Source of the DNA: Sulfurimonas sp. | GTDB lineage: Bacteria > Campylobacterota > Campylobacteria > Campylobacterales > Sulfurimonadaceae | Direction of reading: 5' to 3' | Assembly (NCBI RefSeq): GCF_023228785.1 | Contig: NZ_JALOAN010000060.1 | Location: 1-7,519, forward strand | Length of the DNA stretch: 7,519 bases | Shown: positions 1 through 4,309 of the stretch, in pieces | How the letters are laid out: the number at the start of each line of letters is the position of its first letter | How positions within the stretch are numbered: position 1 is the stretch's first letter | Translations under genes and position numbers: made by a program | The notes under the pieces: model-generated | What the model saw: only the letters and a program-made list of their open reading frames with translations | Database searches by the model: none | What the model was told of the DNA's origin: nothing

Positions 1-74
1 ACAGCAAGGACAGGCAGACGAGCCGGGATGATATACAAACAGATACTATAGTTTATTACTGGAAGGATTGAACT
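1..74 (+). other. left edge: probable 3' end of an upstream gene plus leader of the first operon gene
   Basis: No complete gene fits here. All three plus frames are open from the edge: frame 1 to a TAG at 49-51, frame 2 to a TGA at 29-31 (ending ...ADEPG), frame 3 to a TGA at 69-71 (ending ...VYYWKD). Frame 2 avoids the AGG/AGA/CGA arginine codons that are rare elsewhere in the window. Frame 3 would end 3 nt before the next start, as expected inside an operon. I cannot decide between them. The SD GGAAGGA at 61-67 serves the gene at 75. No convincing -35/-10 pair is visible, so the operon promoter may lie to the left. Confidence 0.3.
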
Positions 75-656
75 ATGAAAACCTATGCACAATGGCAAGG
101 CAGCGGTATTGATTTAAGCAAGTTTTTACAGCCGGGGGACAAAATAGATTTGGCAATGGTCGATTATTTTGTGGGTGTTCTGCCGCCTGTCTTTATGTCC
201 CGTGATTGCGTCCAGATCGGGGAACCCTACAGCCTTGACGCTGAAGGCCGTCAAACATACGCAACGGCTGAAAAGATCGGGGCAGATTGGGTTTATACGG
301 GGATTATGGCTTGTAAAAAACAGCCGCCAAATCTCTACGAAATTCACACCAAGGCCAAGGCAAAATACCCGGATTGTATCGTCTTTTTGAAGCGGGGCGA
401 TTTTATGCTAACCCTTGCCGATGATGCTATATTGTTTGCCGGGCTCGTGGGTGCCGAATATGGAACCCGAACATATAACGGGCAGAAAATCCCGTGCATC
501 GGGGTCTTATGGGTTTTCCGGGATAAGTACCTTATCAAGTGTTTGCAGGCCGGGCATAAAGTCGCCCTGATGGAAAACGTCCTCGATAACGTGGTATCTG
601 TTGAGATCAAACGGGATATTGTCAGAATCACGGATGCGAATATATTTGAACTATAA
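75..656 (+). CDS. two-module protein: N-terminal accessory domain plus MutS domain I-like module
   Basis: 193 aa; ATG with SD GGAAGG 8 nt upstream. Residues 1-80 are a separate module with LQPGDKID (18-25), MVDYFVGVLPP (28-38) and QIGEPY (47-52), a style I associate with small phage/plasmid hypotheticals; no function is claimed. Residues about 88-190 align by eye with MutS domain I: KYPDCIVFLKRGDF (97-110) matches the MutS stretch ending RMGDF, DDA (116-118) matches its DDA, and later KYLIKCLQAGHKVALMEN and IVRIT match YLAKLVNQGESVAICEQ and VVRIVTPGT. In MutS this domain carries the Phe-x-Glu mismatch-reading motif. Here the Phe remains (F110) but the Glu is replaced by L112. There is no clamp, lever or ATPase domain, so it is not a repair MutS. 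DNA binding is inferred. First gene of the 75-2289 operon. Confidence 0.9.
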   Translation: MKTYAQWQGSGIDLSKFLQPGDKIDLAMVDYFVGVLPPVFMSRDCVQIGEPYSLDAEGRQTYATAEKIGADWVYTGIMACKKQPPNLYEIHTKAKAKYPDCIVFLKRGDFMLTLADDAILFAGLVGAEYGTRTYNGQKIPCIGVLWVFRDKYLIKCLQAGHKVALMENVLDNVVSVEIKRDIVRITDANIFEL

Positions 657-676
657 CCTTAAAACCGGAGGGAATG

Positions 677-1183
677 ATGGAAACTACAGAACGTGAACAT
701 TTGCGAACCTGGCTGAAACGTTGTCAAGCCGTATTAGTGGGAAACCTTTGCAACGGCTTTTTGTTTGACGAGGAACTATCCGGGCCGGATGGGGCACACT
801 TTACATTGTTTGTCCCGGAACGAACCGACAGGGCAGAAATTGACAAAGCCGAGGCCGATTTGCGGAACCGTTACGACGTAACCGGGTTTACGGTTGAACG
901 TGTCCCGGCTGATATTCTGGCGGAATTCCTGCATACTACAGCAGGCAAGCCGGAAGGGGGATGGATTGTGTCTGCCCGGTGGATTGTGGAAAACAAACAG
1001 GCCCGGAAAATCGACGCCGAGGGAAACTTTATAGACAAGCACAAGGCCGGGGGTCAGTTGTGCGATCTATGGACCGCCTCCCGGATGGTTGCGATTTATG
1101 ACAGCCTGCAAAAAGAGGAAAACCGGGTCAAGTTCCATAATATGAGTTTTGCGGTTGCTCATCATGTGGCTATGAAACTGTAA
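677..1183 (+). CDS. conserved-type accessory protein, function unknown
   Basis: 168 aa from the second of two adjacent ATGs. GGAGG at 667-671 sits 5 nt before the ATG at 677 but only 2 nt before the ATG at 674, so 677 is preferred; the longer form adds one Met. The protein is soluble, charged, and has no signal peptide or membrane segment. The middle is mixed (HFTLFVPERTDRAEI at 41-55, then a stretch rich in Glu, Asp and Arg). The C-terminal 40 residues contain a helical, well-formed segment, LCDLWTASRMVAIYDSL (128-144), followed by NRVKF. I have the impression that this tail module recurs in phage and plasmid hypotheticals, but cannot confirm it. It lies 20 nt after the MutS-I-like gene and 16 nt before the next, so co-transcription is likely. 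Confidence 0.85.
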   Translation: METTEREHLRTWLKRCQAVLVGNLCNGFLFDEELSGPDGAHFTLFVPERTDRAEIDKAEADLRNRYDVTGFTVERVPADILAEFLHTTAGKPEGGWIVSARWIVENKQARKIDAEGNFIDKHKAGGQLCDLWTASRMVAIYDSLQKEENRVKFHNMSFAVAHHVAMKL

Positions 1184-1199
1184 AACAGGGGGGGATAAA

Positions 1200-1478
1200 A
1201 TGAAAACGCCAACCATAGATCAGATAGATTGTATTTTTCTGGAGGCAACGTGTGCGGGGATTACGAAGGCCCGGTGGGATAAATTGATGCAAGGGGCAAC
1301 GCGAGCCGACAAGCGGACAGTCAATAGGATTGTACGGGTTTATCTGCCTGATTTATATCAGTCCCTTGCTTTGCATCTCAACAATCCGTACAAATACTAT
1401 AAAACAGAAACGCATTTAGTTCTTGTCCATAGCGAGATTGAGTACTTTATGCCCTATAGTTTGCGGAGGTGCGGATGA
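1200..1478 (+). CDS. small conserved-type hypothetical protein
   Basis: 92 aa; ATG at 1200 with a G-rich SD (AGGGGGGG around 1187-1194) about 5 nt upstream. It is a compact helical protein with no membrane segment. Recognisable stretches are IDCIFLEATCAGITKARW (9-26), MQGATRADKRTVNRIV (30-45) and NPYKYYKTETHLVLVHSEIE (62-81); the last looks like a conserved core. I know no functional name for it. Its TGA stop overlaps the next start (ATGA at 1475-1478), which implies translational coupling. It belongs to the 75-2289 operon. It could be a small DNA-associated or host-takeover protein, but nothing in the sequence proves this. Confidence 0.85.
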   Translation: MKTPTIDQIDCIFLEATCAGITKARWDKLMQGATRADKRTVNRIVRVYLPDLYQSLALHLNNPYKYYKTETHLVLVHSEIEYFMPYSLRRCG

Positions 1479-1669
1479 CAGCCCGGAACGATTGGACAGC
1501 CCATTTAGTCAAGTATTCCATACCGCAATTACGCAAGCGGCAGCGGATTTGTGAGGCTCAAATTGCAGTTGCTTACAAGGCCCGGAATACCGAGGCTTTA
1601 ATCCGGCTGTATACTATGCAGGATAGTTTGACAGCAGCGGTAATGATTAAAGCGGGGTATATGAAATGA
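1475..1669 (+). CDS. very small helical protein, unknown function
   Basis: 64 aa. A GTG at 1469 is in frame, but GGAGG at 1465-1469 overlaps it and lies 5 nt before the ATG at 1475, so the ATG is the start. The start overlaps the previous stop (ATGA) and the stop overlaps the next start (ATGA at 1666-1669), giving a three-gene coupled chain. The sequence is almost wholly helix-forming and basic: YSIPQLRKRQRICEAQIAVA (15-34), then LIRLYTMQDSLTAAVMIKAG. A short helical hairpin is likely. No known family is recognised. Conserved packing between neighbours and a good SD argue that it is real despite its size. Confidence 0.78.
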   Translation: MTARNDWTAHLVKYSIPQLRKRQRICEAQIAVAYKARNTEALIRLYTMQDSLTAAVMIKAGYMK

Positions 1670-1971
1670 CCAAAAAACAAAAGCAAAAACTGGCAGCGTT
1701 TGCGATTACAACCGCTGAATTGGCCGGATTTATCAAAAAGCAAGGCCCGATTTGGTATGACTACGAAAAACAGACACGGGCCGGGGTATTGAATCTGACT
1801 GTCCGGGATAATACCGAGTCCAAGTCTGCCGGGATTGATTTATTTATGCGGTTTGACAGCCCGGATAGAGCAAGGGCAGCGGGTTTTGATTGCAATCCGT
1901 TCTCAGGCAAGTACAATTATTGCGGCATATCCGCAAAGGAAAGTATTGAAAGCATATTACAACAATTTTAA
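1666..1971 (+). CDS. small accessory protein, unknown function
   Basis: 101 aa; ATG overlaps the preceding TGA by 4 nt, with GGGG at 1654-1657 as a weak SD, so expression probably depends on coupling. A lysine-rich N-terminus (MTKKQKQK) is followed by helix, then a beta-rich segment GPIWYDYEKQTRAGVLNLTV (27-46). A distinctive segment follows at 60-87: FMRFDSPDRARAAGFDCNPF and then SGKYNYCG. The MRF-D-P-RA-DCNPFSGK-N arrangement looks like a conserved signature of a small accessory-element family, though I cannot name it. There is no signal peptide or membrane helix. It is followed 12 nt later by the gene at 1984. Confidence 0.83.
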   Translation: MTKKQKQKLAAFAITTAELAGFIKKQGPIWYDYEKQTRAGVLNLTVRDNTESKSAGIDLFMRFDSPDRARAAGFDCNPFSGKYNYCGISAKESIESILQQF

Positions 1972-1983
1972 AAGGGGTAAACT

Positions 1984-2289
1984 ATGGAACCGATCACAAA
2001 AGTTCTTTTCAGGAAGTACAAACAGGGCGGGGATATTCTGGCGTTATTCCCGGAGATCCCGGCGGATATGAACCCGTACCATTGTCAAAGTTTTCAGCAC
2101 GTCGGGCAGCACGGGGCCGCTGATTTTCAACACTGTATTCATACGCTGACAGTCCCGGCAAGCCCGGCGGAATATGCCGACCTGAAGGCCGAACTGGAGG
2201 GGCGGGGGTACAATTTGCAGGTAATTCAGCGGGCTTCGTTCAAAGATCACGAGGCCCGGAAAGCCGAACTGAAACGAATGCAGGGATAA
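1984..2289 (+). CDS. small accessory protein of an FRK-K-GGDI-ALFP type, unknown function
   Basis: 101 aa; ATG with SD AGGGG (1973-1977) 6 nt upstream. Three blocks stand out: FRKYKQGGDILALFP (9-23), SFQHVGQHGAADF (36-48) and PASPAEYADLKAELEGRGYN (58-77) followed by LQVIQR. I recognise this pattern as a common small hypothetical of phages and mobile elements in gut and environmental bacteria, but no activity is known to me. A mixed alpha/beta fold is likely. It is the last intact gene of the operon. Next comes a broken mini-ORF with its own SD, then the repeat-flanked minus-strand cassette. Confidence 0.9.
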   Translation: MEPITKVLFRKYKQGGDILALFPEIPADMNPYHCQSFQHVGQHGAADFQHCIHTLTVPASPAEYADLKAELEGRGYNLQVIQRASFKDHEARKAELKRMQG

Positions 2290-2293
2290 TCCT

Positions 2294-2352
2294 ATGAGTA
2301 AAAGTGAGGATTATTAAAAGAATTGCAGGAAGGGCCGCTCTTTGAAAAGTAA
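2294..2352 (+). pseudogene. broken mini-ORF at the operon end
   Basis: An ATG at 2294 has a good SD (AGGGA at 2282-2286, 7 nt away) but stops after seven codons (MSKSEDY, TAA at 2315-2317). One extra T in the TT at 2314-2315 would let it continue in the other frame as LKELQEGPLFEK to a TAA at 2350-2352, inside the left inverted repeat. The joined peptide looks like a natural protein start, so I read it as a one-base-deleted, truncated gene. A stem of 8 bp (2286-2293 with 2307-2314) places the ATG in its loop. It could instead be a leader peptide or chance. Confidence 0.35.
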
Positions 2353-2373
2353 ATAGGTGTGCTTTGGGACAGG
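2339..2373 (+). repeat. left inverted repeat of the minus-gene cassette
   Basis: The 24 nt at 2339-2362 (starting TCTTTGAAAAGT, ending GGTGTGC) match the reverse complement of 2883-2906 at 23 positions; the one difference is A at 2351 against G. After a 3-nt mismatch the identity resumes as GGGACA (2366-2371), so about 30 of 35 positions match. The inner edge lies 4 nt beyond the stop codon of the minus gene. Confidence 0.9.
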
Positions 2374-2377
2374 TTTT

Positions 2378-2857
2378 CTAAAGTTTTAGATGGACATTTT
2401 TGCTTTTTTGGGTATTGTCAATACGCACATGAATCCATTCCGGCAAGATTACCACGTCACCTACCGCGTGATAACTGCGGTTTGTTTGAGCATGGAACCC
2501 GAAAATTCGCAGTTTTCGGGCTTCCCATTTCTTGAGTTTGTCGGGAATCAGTTTAATCAGTTTACCGTATTGCTTGGTCCCCATTTTGATTTGCCGCAAT
2601 TCGGGATACCGCTTACGATAAAACTCGATATGACAGTCCCCACGTTCTGCCGGGGTCAGATCATAGTTGTTCTGCTGCTCGATAAAACTCATACCGATAC
2701 CACCGACAACAGAGACGTTTCCAATTTGACAGCGATACCCTTGCTCGACAAGATTGTTGTAAACCGCATACGCTTTGTCCTTGCCCCGGTATTGATGTTC
2801 ATCGACCTGATGCGGTTTGTCTTTTGACCGCCAAGACACTTCATAAATATCTGACAT
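2378..2857 (-). CDS. unknown basic protein encoded inside an inverted-repeat cassette
   Basis: 159 aa. The ATG at 2857 is chosen because AGGGAG (2865-2870, minus strand) sits 7 nt upstream; a GTG at 2896 would add 13 residues but lies within the right repeat and lacks an SD. The protein is soluble and strongly charged, with a basic C-terminal half. Residues 1-50 look like a small alpha/beta domain (IYEVSWRSKDKP, then KAYAVYNNLVEQGYRCQIGN). The centre has LTPAERGDCHIEFYRKRYPE, then a Lys-rich helix (GKLIKLIPDKLKKWEARKL) and a beta-rich end (DVVILPEWIHVRID). I recognise no family. It is the only minus-strand gene here, with its own strong promoter between two plus-strand modules, as expected of a moron-like gene. 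Its codon style (CCG, CGG) matches its neighbours. A 145-codon plus-strand reading frame on the other strand is its shadow. Confidence 0.87.
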   Translation of the reverse strand: MSDIYEVSWRSKDKPHQVDEHQYRGKDKAYAVYNNLVEQGYRCQIGNVSVVGGIGMSFIEQQNNYDLTPAERGDCHIEFYRKRYPELRQIKMGTKQYGKLIKLIPDKLKKWEARKLRIFGFHAQTNRSYHAVGDVVILPEWIHVRIDNTQKSKNVHLKL

Positions 2858-2871
2858 AGCAGTTCTCCCTT

Positions 2872-2906
2872 CTTGTCCCGCTGCACACCTATTCACTTTT
2901 CAAAGA
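2872..2906 (-). repeat. right inverted repeat of the minus-gene cassette
   Basis: Reverse-complement partner of the left repeat; core 2883-2906, extended with TGTCCC at 2874-2879. It lies inside the 5' leader of the minus gene, between the promoter and the SD. The leader is therefore complementary to sequence just beyond the gene's own stop codon. Confidence 0.9.
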
Positions 2907-2928
2907 ACTATCTACTTTGTTAAAATAC

Positions 2929-2957
2929 ATTATATCATATATCCAGAATAAAGTCAA
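2929..2957 (-). promoter_or_regulatory. sigma70-type promoter with extended -10 for the minus gene
   Basis: Read on the minus strand: -35 TTGACT (2957-2952), a 17-nt spacer, and -10 TATAAT (2934-2929) preceded by TGA, giving the extended -10 TGnTATAAT. Initiation is expected near 2921, leaving a leader of about 64 nt that contains the whole right repeat and the SD. It is by far the best promoter in the window and predicts strong, possibly constitutive expression. It lies outside the repeat-bounded segment. No equally good plus-strand promoter was found in the same gap for the genes starting at 2994. Confidence 0.85.
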
Positions 2958-2993
2958 GTGAAATAATTTTGCAAGTACCTAACAAGGGATGAT

Positions 2994-3320
2994 TTGAAAG
3001 AAATTATCATGCCTGACGATATTAAAAACGTGGATGAAAAAAAAATTTTACCGGTGTGCGTTCAGTGCGGGTACTGCTGCACAGTCCGCCCGTGTTTTTA
3101 CGGGATTTGGAACCCGGATAAAAAAGCCTGTAATTTCTTGGCCGATCACCCGGACGGCATACGCCGGGTGTGCCGACTGTTTGACGCGATTCGTAAAGAT
3201 CAGCAAGACGCGATTTATCCGATGTTTTGGGGCGGCTGTGAAGCCCCGTTATTTAATACCATAAGAGAAGAGACAATTAAAAAGATTAGGGGGAAAACCG
3301 ATGAACAAAAAAAGACGTAA
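2994..3320 (+). CDS. CxxCxxCC cysteine-cluster protein (metal- or Fe-S-binding candidate)
   Basis: 108 aa from TTG at 2994, which has AAGGG (2984-2988) 5 nt upstream; an ATG at 3009 (MPDDI...) is a plausible shorter start but has only a poor SD. Eight cysteines: C22, C25, C28, C29 (the CVQCGYCC motif), C34, C46, C60 and C82 in WGGCEAPLFNTIR. The CxxCxxCC core is the hallmark of the YkgJ/PF03692-type putative zinc- or iron-chelating domain; this protein is near the short end for that family. The PLFNTIR tail resembles phage-borne relatives. Metal binding follows from the motif; the biological role is unknown. The 3' end overlaps the next gene by 20 nt, so the two are probably translated together. 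Confidence 0.87.
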   Translation: MKEIIMPDDIKNVDEKKILPVCVQCGYCCTVRPCFYGIWNPDKKACNFLADHPDGIRRVCRLFDAIRKDQQDAIYPMFWGGCEAPLFNTIREETIKKIRGKTDEQKKT

Positions 3321-3495
3321 CCGACTGGAAAAAGTGTTTGACGAACTGACGGAAATTATCACAGAAGAACAAGATGCAATTGCCCGTATCCCGGAAAGTT
3401 TTGCCAACTCTGACCGCGTTGAAAAAATGGAAGATAATTTGGACGTATTAGCAGATGTATTAGATAATATTCAATCGGTGATTAACAATGACTAA
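3301..3495 (+). CDS. small acidic coiled-coil-like protein
   Basis: 64 aa; ATG with SD AGGGGG (3288-3293) 7 nt upstream. It is almost entirely helical, with a basic N-terminus (MNKKRRNRLEK) followed by acidic heptad-like helix. IITEEQDAIARIPESFANSD (19-38) breaks into a second helix, EKMEDNLDVLADVLDNIQSV. The EEQ-A-P-S-S-R-E pattern between two helices resembles small structural or regulatory proteins common in phage genomes, from memory only. It probably dimerises as a helical hairpin. It overlaps the upstream gene by 20 nt and the downstream gene by 8 nt. Confidence 0.83.
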   Translation: MNKKRRNRLEKVFDELTEIITEEQDAIARIPESFANSDRVEKMEDNLDVLADVLDNIQSVINND

Positions 3496-3940
3496 AAAAC
3501 CACGAACCATATCAGAAGCAGCATTGTATTTTGCAAGCCCGGCAATGTGTCGCAAATTGCGTTGGCCGGGGGGAAAGCCTGTCTGTCCTGTTTGCAGCAG
3601 CACACGAACCGGGCAGATCGTCACGCGACATTTGCGGCGATGTTTGGACTGCCGCAAACAATTCAGCGATAAGCAAGGCACACTGTTTGAATCCCCGCTG
3701 CAATTGGGCCAGTGGTTTTTCGCCTGTTGGATTCTATACAATTACCCTAAAACCACCTGTCAACGACTGAGTGATTTGGTGGGTGTCACTGTCCGAACAG
3801 CATGGCAGATGCGGCGAAAATGGAATGCAGGTCTATCCCTAATAGTAAGGCCCGGCACCTTTGAGGACACCATAAAACAACTGTTTTTTCTCTCAAAAAA
3901 CCAAATAAATGAGGTATTGAAACCCCCGAAATCACGCTAA
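3488..3940 (+). CDS. IS1595-type zinc-ribbon/HTH protein lacking the DDE transposase domain
   Basis: 150 aa. ATG at 3488 overlaps the previous gene by 8 nt and has only a weak SD, so coupled translation is likely. It matches the N-terminal third of IS1595/ISXO2-type transposases: ISEAALYFASPAMCRKLRWP (8-27), a zinc ribbon C33-x2-C36...C52-x2-C55, the GTLFESP motif (64-70), W76 and W81, then a helix-turn-helix at about 88-112 (RLSDLVGVTVRTAWQMRRKW). In IS1595 enzymes a DDE catalytic domain follows at about this point. Here the protein instead ends with a short tail, FEDTIKQLFFLSKNQINEVL, and stops. No terminal repeats flank it. Either a truncated transposase or, since ribbon, HTH and a well-formed tail are intact and it sits in an operon, a domesticated DNA-binding regulator. 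Transposition activity is not expected. Confidence 0.87.
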   Translation: MTKKPRTISEAALYFASPAMCRKLRWPGGKPVCPVCSSTRTGQIVTRHLRRCLDCRKQFSDKQGTLFESPLQLGQWFFACWILYNYPKTTCQRLSDLVGVTVRTAWQMRRKWNAGLSLIVRPGTFEDTIKQLFFLSKNQINEVLKPPKSR

Positions 3941-4112
3941 AACGCCAGTATTGCACCATACCCCTAAAAAATTTTCTTCTTTTATGAGACTTTTTTGTTT
4001 ACTTAAAATGAGAGCCGGTTTATTATTGATAACCGTAGCGGATGGTTGTTATATCAGGGGTTACAATATAAAAAGGTGAAATATTGGAGGATTTTTCCCG
4101 CTGCTCCTTCTG

Positions 4113-4176
4113 CCCTTGCGGGGCAACCTTTCTTTAGTCCCTACTAAAGTGCCTTTCACCCCCGCAAGGGTCTTTT
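4113..4176 (+). terminator. nested hairpin followed by a U-rich tract (possible attenuator/terminator or ncRNA element)
   Basis: An outer perfect 11-bp stem, CCCTTGCGGGG (4113-4123) with CCCCGCAAGGG (4160-4170), encloses a second perfect 7-bp stem CTTTAGT/ACTAAAG (4132-4138, 4143-4149) closed by a CCCT tetraloop. The outer stem is followed at once by TCTTTT (4171-4176), as in a factor-independent terminator on the plus strand. The internal loops (CAACCTTT and TGCCTTTCA) make it larger than a typical terminator. An independent structured RNA or a cruciform-forming site is also possible. Confidence 0.45.
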
Positions 4177-4187
4177 GACAAGTAAAG

Positions 4188-4306
4188 AAAACCCGGTTTG
4201 ACCGCCCTGTATCTCTGCCCCTCTCTGGTCAGTTATGCCCATAACCTGACCCATCCTCCTCCTTCAGCAGAGTGCAGGGCGGACCTTTGGGTTTTAGAGG
4301 TCAAAC
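4188..4306 (+). promoter_or_regulatory. riboswitch-like leader with competing stems reaching the SD of the 4310 gene
   Basis: Visible pairings: A/A' AAAACCC (4188-4194) with GGGTTTT (4289-4295); B/B' GTTTGACC (4196-4203) with GGTCAAAC (4299-4306); C/C' CCGCCCTG (4202-4209) with CAGGGCGG (4275-4282); CTCTG (4213-4217) with CAGAG (4268-4272); and an inner hairpin GGTCAGTTAT/ATAACCTGACC (4227-4236, 4241-4251, one bulged C) closed by GCCC. A/A' and B/B' cross, so they either alternate or form a pseudoknot; B also competes with the base of C. The SD AGAGG (4296-4300) shares its GG with B'. Pairing B/B' would hide it. No known riboswitch class is recognised. Confidence 0.5.
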
Positions 4307-4309
4307 AAT

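Larger units (their letters stand above)
2339..2906. other. 568-bp inverted-repeat-flanked gene cassette (possible invertible or mobile unit)
   Basis: The unit is inverted repeat, one minus-strand gene, inverted repeat, with almost no spare DNA: 4 nt from stop to the left repeat, and only an SD and spacer between start and the right repeat. Its promoter is outside, to the right. No target-site duplication is seen (left flank ends GGGCCGC, right flank starts ACTATCT), and no transposase or invertase is encoded inside. The arrangement suits a phase-variable invertible segment, a non-autonomous mobile cassette, or a moron. These remain inferences; only the repeats, gene and promoter are directly visible. 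Confidence 0.6.
3941..4309. other. 369-nt gene-free region rich in RNA/DNA secondary structure
   Basis: No credible ORF on either strand. From 3941 to about 4080 it is AT-rich with only weak promoter-like words: TTGATA (4026-4031) then, after 17 nt, TTATAT (4049-4054); and TACAAT (4062-4067) with no matching -35. An orphan SD-like GGAGGA (4086-4091) has no start codon after it. From 4094 onward the plus strand is pyrimidine-rich and holds two stem systems described separately. I found no terminator with a GC-rich stem directly after the gene ending at 3940. Confidence 0.7.

Noticed and set aside
2306..2322. Programmed -1 frameshift joining MSKSEDY to LKELQEGPLFEK
   Set aside because: The zero-frame stop precedes any usable slippery heptamer; a one-base indel is a simpler explanation.
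2390..2827. A 145-codon plus-strand reading frame opposite the minus gene
   Set aside because: It has no SD, while the minus-strand frame has a strong promoter, a good SD and neighbour-like codon use; the plus frame is its shadow.
2332..2913. Target-site duplication around the repeat-bounded cassette
   Set aside because: Flanks GGGCCGC and ACTATCT share no direct repeat, so a recent classical transposition is not supported.
4113..4170. Cobalamin-riboswitch resemblance (minus strand GGTGAAAGGC and CCCCGCAAGGG)
   Set aside because: The diagnostic B12-box (AGCCAGGAGACCTGCC-like) is absent and the order and spacing do not fit.
4113..4170. Integron attC-like or transposon-end hairpin
   Set aside because: No RYYYAAC/GTTRRRY core pair at the outer ends, no integron integrase, and no flanking duplication seen.
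4175..4180. Perfect -35 hexamer TTGACA
   Set aside because: No -10-like sequence at 16-18 nt downstream (the site reads TTGACC); probably chance.
4202..4285. tRNA-like structure (8-bp closing stem followed by ACC)
   Set aside because: No D-loop, anticodon arm or TTCGA-type T-loop inside; the internal arm is a single long hairpin.
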